Shown: positions 24,733-32,462 of the stretch, one piece after another
Position numbering within the stretch: the first letter of the stretch is position 1
How the letters are laid out: each line of letters starts with the position of its first letter
NCBI RefSeq assembly: GCF_014641735.1
Contig: NZ_BMIH01000002.1
Location: 830,381-894,380, forward strand
Direction of reading: 5' to 3'
Length of the DNA stretch: 64,000 nt
From: Sphingomonas metalli
GTDB lineage: Bacteria; Pseudomonadota; Alphaproteobacteria; Sphingomonadales; Sphingomonadaceae
Program-made: the position numbers and the translations under genes
Notes under the pieces: model-generated
The model's database searches: none
Told to the model about the DNA's origin: nothing
Seen by the model: only the letters and a program-made list of their open reading frames with translations

Positions 24733-25941
24733 ATGGTCGTCGACGCATCCCCGCTGCCGGTCGCCCCGCGTGCGCATCCCGACGAACTGATCTCGTCCTG
24801 GCTGGGCAGAACTGCGGCGGTCTACGACATGGACGTGGACCGGTTGCGTGCCAGCCTGCTGCGGAACGGCGACGTCGCTCCTAACGGTGTGGACGTTGGA
24901 CTTGATCCCGACGAGCGGGATCGGATCGCCGAGGCGTTCGGACTGGCCCCGGGATGCGTCGCTGCGCTTGACCTCGGGCAGGCTTGGCCGAACCTTGCCG
25001 TGGACTGGCTACGCTGCATCAACCGGGCGAGAGACGCCCCGGGTCCTTTGCTTCTTTGCTGGTGTCCTACCTGTCTTGAAGAAGGTCGCAGAGCGGGGGG
25101 CGCTTACCTTGATCGTGAGGCAGCTCTTCCGCTGGTCCTCTGTCATCGTCACTTGCGATGGCGATACGAAAGCTGCCGCAACTGCGTGCCCACTCGCCAG
25201 CCGACCTTTGTGCACATCAACGGCGCGACCGAACTGATCTGCCCCGACTGTCGCAAGCTCCTTCAGACCGTTGTCCATCGTGTTCCCGCCAGCGAGTGGC
25301 CGAGTGACGATCGGCGCGGCGCCCGACAGTTCGAGATGCTGCTGGCATTTGAGAAATGCTTGCGAGCCGCCTGGCTCGGCCATTCGTCGCACTGGTTCGG
25401 GGTAGGCGAGGTCCAACCGTCCGAGTTCCTGGCGCTGCTCGACGATCTGACAAAGGCGCTGCTCGCGCGCAATCTGGACCAAACCAGCCTGATCAACCGC
25501 TTCCAATGCGAGTTCATCGGCGCTGTTCCGCACCACCGGCCTCGCAGTTGGGCGGACGCTTCCTTCCCCAAGCTTTCACCGAGAATGAGGGCCAAGGTAC
25601 TGTGCGCGGTGATCGCAATTATCTCACGCGAGGAGATTAGCGTGCTGTTCTCCCTTTGGTACTGGACCAGGTCGTCGGGTTCCGAGGTCAAGGCCCAGAA
25701 GCTTGAGTGGTTGTTCGAGAACGCCACGACACGCGTGCAGGCCATGCTGATTCGAGGCAGCGAGCGGTGGCCGGCGGCCCTGCGGGAACGCATGCGCGTT
25801 CTGCATGGAGCGTCGGGTATCGACGTCGATAATGTGCTTGCACGCTTCGAGGCTATCCGGGCGGAGCTCGGCTTCACCAGCCTGGTCAGGCGCCCCGGGG
25901 ATCCAGGTTGGCGCGGCAGTCTGGCGGACCTTCCTGCCTGA
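24733..25941 (+). CDS. tniQ: TniQ target-selection protein
   Basis: A 402-residue protein. The N-terminal TniQ domain begins with the typical PRAHPDELISSWLGRTA; zinc-finger pairs CWCPTC at about 109-114, CHRH with YESCRNC, and CPDC follow, then a helical C-terminal region. TniQ links the TniB ATPase to the target site. Compared with CRISPR-associated TniQ proteins there is no Cas neighbour here, so targeting is presumably by the classic Tn5053-like route. Start ATG 24733. Confidence 0.88.
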   Translation: MVVDASPLPVAPRAHPDELISSWLGRTAAVYDMDVDRLRASLLRNGDVAPNGVDVGLDPDERDRIAEAFGLAPGCVAALDLGQAWPNLAVDWLRCINRARDAPGPLLLCWCPTCLEEGRRAGGAYLDREAALPLVLCHRHLRWRYESCRNCVPTRQPTFVHINGATELICPDCRKLLQTVVHRVPASEWPSDDRRGARQFEMLLAFEKCLRAAWLGHSSHWFGVGEVQPSEFLALLDDLTKALLARNLDQTSLINRFQCEFIGAVPHHRPRSWADASFPKLSPRMRAKVLCAVIAIISREEISVLFSLWYWTRSSGSEVKAQKLEWLFENATTRVQAMLIRGSERWPAALRERMRVLHGASGIDVDNVLARFEAIRAELGFTSLVRRPGDPGWRGSLADLPA

Positions 25942-26046
25942 GGGCTCACGGCTGAAGCGGGACGGCGATCCCGTTCAGCGACGGTTTGCCGCGGATGGCT
26001 TCGCCGCTATGACATCGGCTCGGCAAACAGGGGGGAAGCGGACAGC

Positions 26047-26316
26047 ATGAACACCAAGGATCTCGCCAAGCAGGTCGCCGACCACCTCGGCACGACGGAG
26101 AAGCAGACGCGCGACCTGCTCGACGCGGTGCTGAACGCGATCAGCCAGGCCGCCGCGGCGGGTGACGAGATCAACCTGCCGGGCTTCGGCAAGTTCAAGG
26201 TGAAGAGCATGAGCGAGCGCAGCGGCCGCAACCCTGCGACCGGCGAGCCGATCACAATCGCCGCGTCGAAGAAGCTCACGTTCGCGCCGGCCAAAGCCCT
26301 CAAGGATCGGCTCTGA
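26047..26316 (+). CDS. HU-family DNA-binding protein
   Basis: An 89-residue HU/IHF protein with all family features: an N-terminal helix pair (MNTKDLAKQVADHLGTTEKQT), the beta-saddle (EINLPGFGKFKVK) and the minor-groove arm with the intercalating-proline motif RSGRNPATGEPI. HU bends DNA; carried by a transposon it could support transpososome assembly or regulate the cargo. It lies 105 bases downstream of tniQ and seven bases before the protease gene, suggesting it belongs to the cargo operon. Start ATG 26047. Confidence 0.92.
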   Translation: MNTKDLAKQVADHLGTTEKQTRDLLDAVLNAISQAAAAGDEINLPGFGKFKVKSMSERSGRNPATGEPITIAASKKLTFAPAKALKDRL

Positions 26317-26322
26317 GCGTTA

Positions 26323-27186
26323 GTGGCCGCGCGTAACCGAAGGCCGGCTCCGAAACCGGCCAATTTGAAGGAGGCGCTCGAGCGCGTGCCTTGGGCGTCG
26401 CGCGGGCGGGAGACGCCGATCTCCCGCCTCGCACGATCGATCGTACCCGTCGGCAACAAGGCGGGCGTGCCGAAGGGCGACCTCGCGCTCCATATCGCGA
26501 TCCAGGATCCCGCCCATGAGGACTGGGTCATGGACATTCAGGGTACCGCCTTTCAGGTTGGGCGCGGCAAGCTCTACACCTGCTGGCACGTCGTGGAAGC
26601 GCTCCGCTTGAAGGAGCATGAAGCGTACCTCTGGGCGAACAGCCGGCTGAACGGCGTAGAGGCGCAACGGCCGTACCCGTTCGCGGCCGTCATGCGCTAC
26701 TATGACCAACGGTTCGAGAACGGCGGACCGGGGATCGACGCCGGCATCCTGATCTGTCCTGCGACCGAGAGCGAGGAGGCGCCCTACGACGTGCCGCCGG
26801 TGGCCTGGGGAGACTCGACCAAGGTTGGAATCGGCGACCGGGTGCTGATCGGCGGCTTCCCGCTCGGCAAGGCGATGTTTTTCTCCAACGCGACCAACCG
26901 CGGGCTGGTCCAGCCGTCCTTTTTCGAAGGGATCATCAGCGCGGTGATCCCGGCCATACAGCGCGGTGAGACGCGACTGTTCCAGATCAGCTCGGTGGCG
27001 CTCGGCGGCATCAGCGGCGGCGTGGTGTGTGACGCGAAGACGGGTGCTGTGCTCGGCATGGTGACGAGCGGGCTCACCGTGGGCGAGATCAGCCTGCCGA
27101 TCACCTACGCAATTCCCAGCGAGGTGCTCCGGCCCTTTGCCGATGCAATCAGCTTCGACGTCGGCGACGGGGAACGATGGCGCTAG
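26323..27186 (+). CDS. Trypsin-like serine protease (cargo)
   Basis: A 287-residue protein of the trypsin-like peptidase fold. The His of the triad is in YTCWHVVEAL, the Asp in PGIDAGILI, and the nucleophile Ser in ALGGISGGVVCDAKTG, with hydrophobic strands spaced as in Deg/HtrA catalytic domains. There is no PDZ domain, signal peptide or membrane segment, so it should be cytoplasmic. The start is GTG at 26323, preceding a basic N-terminus. Cytoplasmic trypsin-like proteases occur as effectors or activators in several defence systems, and its position before the TIR-like protein makes that attractive, but nothing in the sequence proves it. Confidence 0.8.
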   Translation: MAARNRRPAPKPANLKEALERVPWASRGRETPISRLARSIVPVGNKAGVPKGDLALHIAIQDPAHEDWVMDIQGTAFQVGRGKLYTCWHVVEALRLKEHEAYLWANSRLNGVEAQRPYPFAAVMRYYDQRFENGGPGIDAGILICPATESEEAPYDVPPVAWGDSTKVGIGDRVLIGGFPLGKAMFFSNATNRGLVQPSFFEGIISAVIPAIQRGETRLFQISSVALGGISGGVVCDAKTGAVLGMVTSGLTVGEISLPITYAIPSEVLRPFADAISFDVGDGERWR

Positions 27187-27245
27187 TCGGACCGGTGCCA
27201 TGGACGCCGCTTGCGCGGCGGGAATGGGAGGCGCATATCACTGTC

Positions 27246-27416
27246 ATGGCGACCCGGTCCGATACGATCACCACTAAGAGCAGCAAGCCGGGCGTGCTCG
27301 GGCGCAGCGCAGCGACGGGCCGTTACGTTCTGGCGCCTGTGGCGACCAAGAAGGCGACCGTCTCCGACCAGCGTATCGCCGCGGCAGTGAAGAGCGTTCT
27401 GGCCAAGAAGAAGTAG
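27246..27416 (+). CDS. Small basic protein paired with the TIR-like gene
   Basis: A 56-residue lysine-rich protein containing GRSAATGRYVLAPVA and ending in a helix KSVLAKKK. I recall similar small proteins with an S-A-A-T-G-R motif encoded directly before genes like the downstream TIR-like one, which suggests a conserved pair, possibly antitoxin and toxin. The frame is open from a start at 27177 overlapping the protease, but GGGAGGCG upstream of the ATG at 27246 and the lack of conserved look before it favour the shorter form. Stop at 27416, one base before the next start. Confidence 0.6.
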   Translation: MATRSDTITTKSSKPGVLGRSAATGRYVLAPVATKKATVSDQRIAAAVKSVLAKKK

Positions 27417-27417
27417 C

Positions 27418-28053
27418 TTGCCGGCTGTCCAGACGTCGACGGACGACGTCTTCATTAATTGCCCGTTCGACGATGCCTTCGCGCCGACGTTCCGGGCACT
27501 GATCTTTGCGATCCTCGTCTGCGGCTTTCGCCCGCGCTCGGCGCGCGAGCTGGATGACGGTGGCCAAACCCGGATCGACAAGATCTTCGCGCTGATCGAG
27601 CAGTGCCGCTACGGCATCCATGACCTGTCACGCACCGAGCTGGACGCGGTCAACAACCTGCCGCGCTTCAACATGCCGTTGGAACTCGGGCTGTTCCTTG
27701 GCGCCAAGCGCTACGGCGGCAAACATCAGAAGGCCAAGCGTGTCCTGATCCTCGACGTGGAGCAGTTCCGCTACCAGCGTTTCATCTCAGATCTGGCCGG
27801 TATGGACATCCATGAGCATGGCGGCGACCCGGGTCGTGCGCTCCGCGAGGCGCGTGATTGGCTCGCCAACGTGTCACGCCGCGAGCTGCCCAGCGCCGAC
27901 CGCGTGCAGCGCGTCTATGAGGCGTTTCTAGCCGACTTGCCCGATCTGGCGGCCGAGCTAGAGTTCGATCCGAATCGGATCCCGTATGTCGACTTCGAGC
28001 GGATCGTCGGCCGCTGGCTGATCGAAGCGCCGGCCGCGATCGGGGCGGCGTAA
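27418..28053 (+). CDS. TIR-like/deoxyribosyltransferase-fold protein, putative effector
   Basis: A 211-residue protein with an N-terminal Rossmann-like strand DVFINCPFDDAF, a conserved CRYGIHDLSRTELD, and the acidic active-site-like stretch LPRFNMPLELGLFLGAK. The arrangement resembles TIR and nucleoside-deoxyribosyltransferase-like NAD-binding domains, where the Glu in such an NMPLELG motif would be catalytic. Text after this (KRVLILDVEQFRYQRFISDLAGMDI) is conserved in my memory of the family, followed by a helical tail. The start must be the TTG at 27418, since the conserved strand begins ten residues later. NAD-degrading effector activity is inference. Confidence 0.65.
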   Translation: MPAVQTSTDDVFINCPFDDAFAPTFRALIFAILVCGFRPRSARELDDGGQTRIDKIFALIEQCRYGIHDLSRTELDAVNNLPRFNMPLELGLFLGAKRYGGKHQKAKRVLILDVEQFRYQRFISDLAGMDIHEHGGDPGRALREARDWLANVSRRELPSADRVQRVYEAFLADLPDLAAELEFDPNRIPYVDFERIVGRWLIEAPAAIGAA

Positions 28054-28473
28054 GACACATCAAAAGCCGTTACGCTCTGTTGCTGCCAGTTAGAAAAGAC
28101 ACATTCTCCGCTAGATAGAAACGACACTCGCTCGTGGCAGCGGGGGCAGCGTGGAGCCCCCCAAGCAGCGCAGCGCTGCCCCCGCTGATGCGATGACATG
28201 GCGGCTCTCGCCCTTGGACCCGCTGCGACAGCATCGGGCGCGAGGCCCAGTTGGTTTTCTGCCCAGGGTCTCGCTGGCCGTTCGTTTCTGAAAAGGTGGG
28301 TCGTGGCTTTTGGCTGCTGCTGTGGATGAACCGCCGCCAGCAGCCATCATGACGCGGGTTTGTGACACCTCGAGACCCGCGGAAGGCCGACGTCGAAGAG
28401 GTTGCGTCACAACCGGACGGCTCCGACACCGTCCCGATTGGGATGGTATTTCGGGATTATGGAAGTAGATCGG
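28054..28473. other. Non-coding stretch holding the transposon right end
   Basis: 420 bases between the TIR-like gene and the cytochrome gene. It contains the two AGAAA(A/C)GACAC motifs at 28092-28102 and 28117-28127 and an earlier AGACACATC near 28055. There is also a GCAGCGGGGGCAGC stretch with a matching GCTGCCCCCGCTG further on (about 28138-28185, a large dyad), and the CTGAAAAGGTGGGTC repeat at 28288. GGATGGTATTTCGGGA at 28441-28456 recurs at 39260-39275. No coding sequence or RNA gene is convincing. Confidence 0.6.
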
Positions 28474-28956
28474 TTAGCCGGTTCCACCTGAGACATCAGG
28501 AGCCACTTTGGGGTCCGGGTCCTGCGCCTTGCCGGTCGCGGGTGCCACCTTCTGGCTCGGCATAGCGGTGAGATAAGCAACGATCGCATCGACGTCCTTC
28601 TCGGCCACTGGCGCCTTATACACCTCACGCATCTTGGTGACGGTCGCCTTCCACTGATCCGCCGATAGCGCAGGCTGGGTCAGCGCCATGCTGGCTGAGT
28701 GGCACGAGGTGCAATTGGCATTGATGACGTCGGCGTGCGGACCGTCGGGGTAGGTCGCGTCGTCGGCCGGCAGGTCGACGCTGGTCGAGGCAAGCGAGAA
28801 GCCGCGCGCTGACACGCTGGCGGCCGGTGCCGGCTCAGACATCTCGGAGATCGGAACGGGCGCCTTGCGGCTGCTCGGCGCGCCGATCGAGACGAGGATG
28901 ATGCCGGTCAGGCCGATCAGGCCAGCAGCCATCATGCCGGGAGACGGAGTCTTCAT
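28474..28956 (-). CDS. sorB: SorB-like cytochrome c of sulfite dehydrogenase
   Basis: A 160-residue exported cytochrome: an N-terminal hydrophobic anchor (MMAAGLIGLTGIILVSIG), a Pro/Ala-rich linker, and one haem c site CTSCH at about 82-86 with a likely axial Met in the KMREVYKAPV or TAMPSQKV region. In SorAB-type sulfite dehydrogenases the small cytochrome takes electrons from the molybdenum subunit and passes them to the respiratory chain. It follows the molybdenum subunit with a 14-base gap, and GAGGAGCG lies before its ATG. The N-terminal segment may be an uncleaved anchor. Confidence 0.82.
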   Translation of the reverse strand: MKTPSPGMMAAGLIGLTGIILVSIGAPSSRKAPVPISEMSEPAPAASVSARGFSLASTSVDLPADDATYPDGPHADVINANCTSCHSASMALTQPALSADQWKATVTKMREVYKAPVAEKDVDAIVAYLTAMPSQKVAPATGKAQDPDPKVAPDVSGGTG

Positions 28957-28970
28957 GATTTGCTCGCTCC

Positions 28971-30206
28971 TCAGGCCGCGATGATGGTGGTGGTTTCAAT
29001 GTTGCCGCGCATGAACCCGCCGGGATTCCAGATCGGCTTCATCGGCTGAGCGACACCGTTGGTGTTCCAGCAGCGCACCATGATGGGGTTAGGCCCGCGT
29101 CTCAGCGGCACCCGCCCGTCCCAGCGCCGGAAGCTGTACCTGCCCTCGTCCGCTCCGAGCGTCGTCCTGTACCAGGTGCGGCCACCGTCCGACGACACAT
29201 CGACCTTGGCGACGCCGCAATCGCCGCCCATTGCGATGCCGCCGACCGGGATCGACGCTTCATAGGCGATCGCCTGACCATCGGGCAGGCTGGTCATCCA
29301 GCTACGCGGGATCATGCGATTGATCGGTACGGTCGGGAAGTCCTTGGCACCGGGCGCGACATTCGCGCCGGGTGTCGCGGGGATCTTGTAGGCCTTGGCC
29401 ATCCAATACTGGTCGTCAGGGCCGGGCAGTACCTCGATCGCGTTCAGCATCTTGACCCAATAGGTCGAGTACCAGCCCGGCACGATCAGCCGGCAGGGAA
29501 AGCCGTTGAGGAGCGGCAGTTGCTCGCCGTTCATGCCGAAGGCGATCATGACCTCGCCGTCGCGGGCATGGTCGATGTCGAGTGCCTTCTCGAAGTCAGG
29601 AGCGCCCGCCACGACCGGCTGATCGAGAGCGCCGAAGCGCACCTGCACCGCGCCTGCCTTGACCCCGGCGAGGTCGAGCACGTCGCGCAGGCGAACGCCG
29701 AGCCACTTGGCGTTGCCCATCGCGCCATTGCCCCATTGCGCGCCGGCGACGCGCGGCTGGAACAGCCCGCGGCTGTTGCCCGAGCACTGGTTCACCGCCG
29801 CCATCTCGACCCGTGGAAGGCGCAGCAGCTGAGCGAGGCTGATCGACAGCGGCCGATTGACGTGGCCGAAGACGTTGAGGCGGAAACTTTCGACGTCGAT
29901 CGAGGTCGGTATGTCGGCCCAGTGCCAGCGGACGAAGAACTGGTCGTTGGGCGTGAACACCGACTTGTCGAAGACCTCCATCGGCGTCTCCAGCAAGGGT
30001 GGATGGACGCGCTGGAGGATCATGCTGCCCTTGCCGGGAAAGGCGCTGGTCATCGGCCGCTCGGCATTGCCGCCGGGCAGCTTCAGGTCGACGAGCTGCT
30101 GCGCCAGTGCCGGCGCGGCGGCAAGGCCGGCGGTGCCGAGCGCGGCATGGCTGAGGAAGCGGCGACGGCTGGTCTCACTCGCCAGCCCGGCGTCGAAATT
30201 GTCCAT
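28971..30206 (-). CDS. sorA: SorA-like periplasmic sulfite dehydrogenase
   Basis: A 411-residue molybdopterin enzyme with a Tat signal (SRRRFLSHAALGTAGLAAAPALA), the sulfite-oxidase molybdenum-binding Cys in AVNQCSGNSRG, further Moco-domain motifs (AQWGNGAMGNAKWLGVRLRDVL, GFPCRLIVPGWYSTYWVKML) and the C-terminal Ig-like dimerisation domain (GVAKVDVSSDGGRTWYRT). It oxidises sulfite to sulfate in the periplasm. With the adjacent cytochrome it forms a SorAB pair. Start ATG 30206 was chosen from the Tat motif; the open frame upstream has no such signal. The operon continues from a TDT transporter and LysR regulator upstream. Confidence 0.92.
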   Translation of the reverse strand: MDNFDAGLASETSRRRFLSHAALGTAGLAAAPALAQQLVDLKLPGGNAERPMTSAFPGKGSMILQRVHPPLLETPMEVFDKSVFTPNDQFFVRWHWADIPTSIDVESFRLNVFGHVNRPLSISLAQLLRLPRVEMAAVNQCSGNSRGLFQPRVAGAQWGNGAMGNAKWLGVRLRDVLDLAGVKAGAVQVRFGALDQPVVAGAPDFEKALDIDHARDGEVMIAFGMNGEQLPLLNGFPCRLIVPGWYSTYWVKMLNAIEVLPGPDDQYWMAKAYKIPATPGANVAPGAKDFPTVPINRMIPRSWMTSLPDGQAIAYEASIPVGGIAMGGDCGVAKVDVSSDGGRTWYRTTLGADEGRYSFRRWDGRVPLRRGPNPIMVRCWNTNGVAQPMKPIWNPGGFMRGNIETTTIIAA

Positions 30207-30295
30207 GACAAGGCTCTCCTGTGGCCAGTCACGCTGGCGGATCGAAGGGGCATTCTGCAAGTGATCGGACCGACTGATCCGATCATCATGGCGGA

Positions 30296-31447
30296 TCAGT
30301 TCGGGGTGGCGATGCAGGGCGAGACGAACAGGTTGCCCCGCCATGCACCGGCTAGCGTCTTGGCACCGACCAGCAGCCACATCGCCGCGAGCGCAACCGT
30401 CAGCACCGTGCCGACGATACCGAAAAACATAAGGTTCAGCGTCGTGCCGAGGCGGAAGGTGGCGACGGTGTAGACGCCGAGCGGGAAGGTGTAGCCCCAC
30501 CAGCCGAGGTTGAACGGCACGCCCGCGCGCCAGTAGCGGATGGTGATAAGCGTCGCGAGCGCCAGCCACCACAGGCCGAAACCCCAAAGGCAGAGCCCGG
30601 CGACAACGCCGATCCCCTGCGCGACGGTGCCGACGCCGGCTAGCCCGTGCGCGGTGAGGATCGCCGGCGCATCCGCGCCGAGCACCAGCATGCCCAGAGC
30701 ACCCGTGCCGATCGGCCCCAGCGCCAGCCAGGAAGATGCCGCCATGCTTTCATGCGGCAACTTGTGGAGTGCCATGCGCAGGATGAGGATGGCGAGGATG
30801 CCAAACGCGACCGGCACCGAATAGGCCCACAGCACATAGGAGGTCGCGAGCGTCACTATCTGCGCGTGGGGATCGGTTAGATGCGGCGCGAGCAGCCCGC
30901 CGCTGGCGCCCGCCACTTCGGCAGCGACGACCGGCAGCAGCCATACGGCGGTCATGCCGTCCAGGCTGTGCTCGTGGCGGGTAAACATCAGGTAGGGGAT
31001 CAGCACGCCGCAGGCGAGCGACATGGCGACGTCGATCCACCACAGGATATGCGCGACCGGCACGATGCCATTTCCGAACCGCGCGATGCCGAAGGCGAGA
31101 CAGCCGTTGATGATCGTCGCCAGCCCCATCGGAATGGTCCCGATGAACATCGACACGGTGTTGTGCCCGAAGATGCGCCGCGCCTCGTGCCCGAACATCA
31201 CCCAGCGCGCGCCATAGAGGCCGGCGAACAGCGCGAAGAGCGCGATATTGAAGAACCACAACACCTCGCCGACAGGTTTAAGCGAAGGCCCGATGCCGGG
31301 CACCTGCGGCAGCGCGAGGGCAAGGATGCCCGTGCCCATCGTCGCGGCGAACCAGTTGGGCGTGAACTGGCGGATCATCTCGCGGGGGTGATCGAGCCGG
31401 CTGAGCGGCTTGAGGCCGCTGAGAACGGAGTGCGTGTCGGCAGTCAT
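30296..31447 (-). CDS. TDT-family transporter (TehA/Ssu1-like sulfite exporter candidate)
   Basis: A 383-residue membrane protein with about ten helices and the TDT family start (FTPNWFAATMGTGILALALP) and middle (NTVSMFIGTIPMGLATIINGCLAFG). The family includes TehA, dicarboxylate carriers and yeast Ssu1, a sulfite pump. Lying between a LysR regulator and sorAB, the most economical role is sulfite efflux to the periplasm, where SorAB oxidises it. It overlaps the lysR stop by four bases; sorA begins 89 bases after its stop. Confidence 0.82.
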   Translation of the reverse strand: MTADTHSVLSGLKPLSRLDHPREMIRQFTPNWFAATMGTGILALALPQVPGIGPSLKPVGEVLWFFNIALFALFAGLYGARWVMFGHEARRIFGHNTVSMFIGTIPMGLATIINGCLAFGIARFGNGIVPVAHILWWIDVAMSLACGVLIPYLMFTRHEHSLDGMTAVWLLPVVAAEVAGASGGLLAPHLTDPHAQIVTLATSYVLWAYSVPVAFGILAILILRMALHKLPHESMAASSWLALGPIGTGALGMLVLGADAPAILTAHGLAGVGTVAQGIGVVAGLCLWGFGLWWLALATLITIRYWRAGVPFNLGWWGYTFPLGVYTVATFRLGTTLNLMFFGIVGTVLTVALAAMWLLVGAKTLAGAWRGNLFVSPCIATPN

Positions 31448-32316
31448 GCGACCTGCTCCTTGATGAGATCCGTCAGCGCGTCGGCCGCGCGGGTGCGATA
31501 GCGTTCCTTGTGGCGCAGCGCGTGAAAGGCGCGGTCGGGCAGCCCGAGCGGCAGCTCGACGAGATCGCCAGCCTTGAGCGCGCGCGCGACGACCAATCGC
31601 GACAAGACGGCAACGCCGGCACCGGCCTCAACGGCGGTGCGCACCGCCTCGTTGGACGGCAGCGTCATCGCTATCGTCAGCTGGGCCGGATCAAACCCGC
31701 GCGTTCGCAGCACGTCCTCGAAAGTCGAGCGCGTACCCGATCCCTGCTCACGGACGATCCAGCGTGTAGTGCGCAGCCAGGCCTCGTCGATGCGTTCGGC
31801 TTCCTCGCGGCCGACCAGCACCATTGGGTCATGCCCGACATTCCAGTGGGCAAGCGCCGGTTCGTCCACCTCGCCCTCGACAAAGCCGAGTTCCGCCGCG
31901 CCGCTCAACACCTGCGCTGCCGCGCCTTCGGTGTTGTCGATCGCCAGCTCGACCGCGATCTGTGGGTGGCGTTCGTGGAAGGCGGCGAGCTTTGCCGGCA
32001 ACCAATAGCTCGCGATCGTCTGGCTGGCGACGATCCGCAACGAACCACGCGCGAGCCCGGCATAGTCCGCGAGCATCGTCTCGGCATGCGCTGCCCGCCC
32101 CAGCACCGCGCGCGCTTCCTCCAGAAAGCCGCGGCCTGCCTCGGTAAGCTGGATGCCACGCCCGACGCGGTGGAACAGCGGAACGCCGTAGCGCGCTTCG
32201 AGGGCCGCAACCGCCCCGGAGGCAGCAGACTGCGTGACGTTCAGCGCCTCCGCTGCCTTGGTGACGTGTTCGCGCTCCGCGACACCGACGAATATTCTGA
32301 GCTGCTCCAAAGTCAT
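31444..32316 (-). CDS. LysR-type regulator of the sulfite module
   Basis: A 290-residue LysR protein with an N-terminal winged helix (LEQLRIFVGVAEREHVTKAAEALNVTQSAASGAVAALE) and a substrate-binding domain (GSLRIVASQTIASYWLPAKL, HPQIAVELAIDNTEG), close in style to CysL/CbbR-like regulators that sense sulfite or anions. It is the first gene of the leftward operon and faces the second sulfite oxidase across a 146-base gap containing a dyad. It probably controls both directions; the effector is likely sulfite by context only. Confidence 0.85.
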   Translation of the reverse strand: MTLEQLRIFVGVAEREHVTKAAEALNVTQSAASGAVAALEARYGVPLFHRVGRGIQLTEAGRGFLEEARAVLGRAAHAETMLADYAGLARGSLRIVASQTIASYWLPAKLAAFHERHPQIAVELAIDNTEGAAAQVLSGAAELGFVEGEVDEPALAHWNVGHDPMVLVGREEAERIDEAWLRTTRWIVREQGSGTRSTFEDVLRTRGFDPAQLTIAMTLPSNEAVRTAVEAGAGVAVLSRLVVARALKAGDLVELPLGLPDRAFHALRHKERYRTRAADALTDLIKEQVA

Positions 32317-32366
32317 GCAGCATATATCGCGTACTTAGATCGATACGACCAACCGTTTGATATGGT

Positions 32367-32390
32367 CATTCCAATCTGGATATCGGAATG
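32367..32390. promoter_or_regulatory. Dyad in the divergent sulfite promoter region
   Basis: CATTCC at 32367-32372 and GGAATG at 32385-32390 form an inverted repeat with a 12-base spacer, in the gap between lysR and the divergent sulfite oxidase gene. Size and location fit a LysR binding site (interrupted dyad with TTCC/GGAA edges). Promoter hexamers were not resolved. Confidence 0.5.
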
Positions 32391-32462
32391 GTCGGCAGCC
32401 TTTCGTCTGCGATGGTCTCGAAGACTTGAAGCGTTACGCGTGCCCGCGACGTTTGATCGTCC

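Larger units (their letters stand above)
21988..28128. mobile_element. Tn5053/Tn402-type transposon with defence-like cargo
   Basis: A rightward unit with the core tniA-tniB-tniQ in the standard order, followed by four cargo genes (HU, trypsin-like protease, small basic protein, TIR-like protein). No tniR resolvase gene or res site was found, unlike Tn5053 proper. Approximate ends: a TGTCGCAG at 21988 on the left and, on the right, two inverted TGTC(G/T)TTTCTA motifs at 28092-28102 and 28117-28127. I could not find a target-site duplication, so both boundaries are provisional. It lies just upstream of the GTA promoter and separates the core genome from the sulfite/fluoride/sulfide island. Confidence 0.7.
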
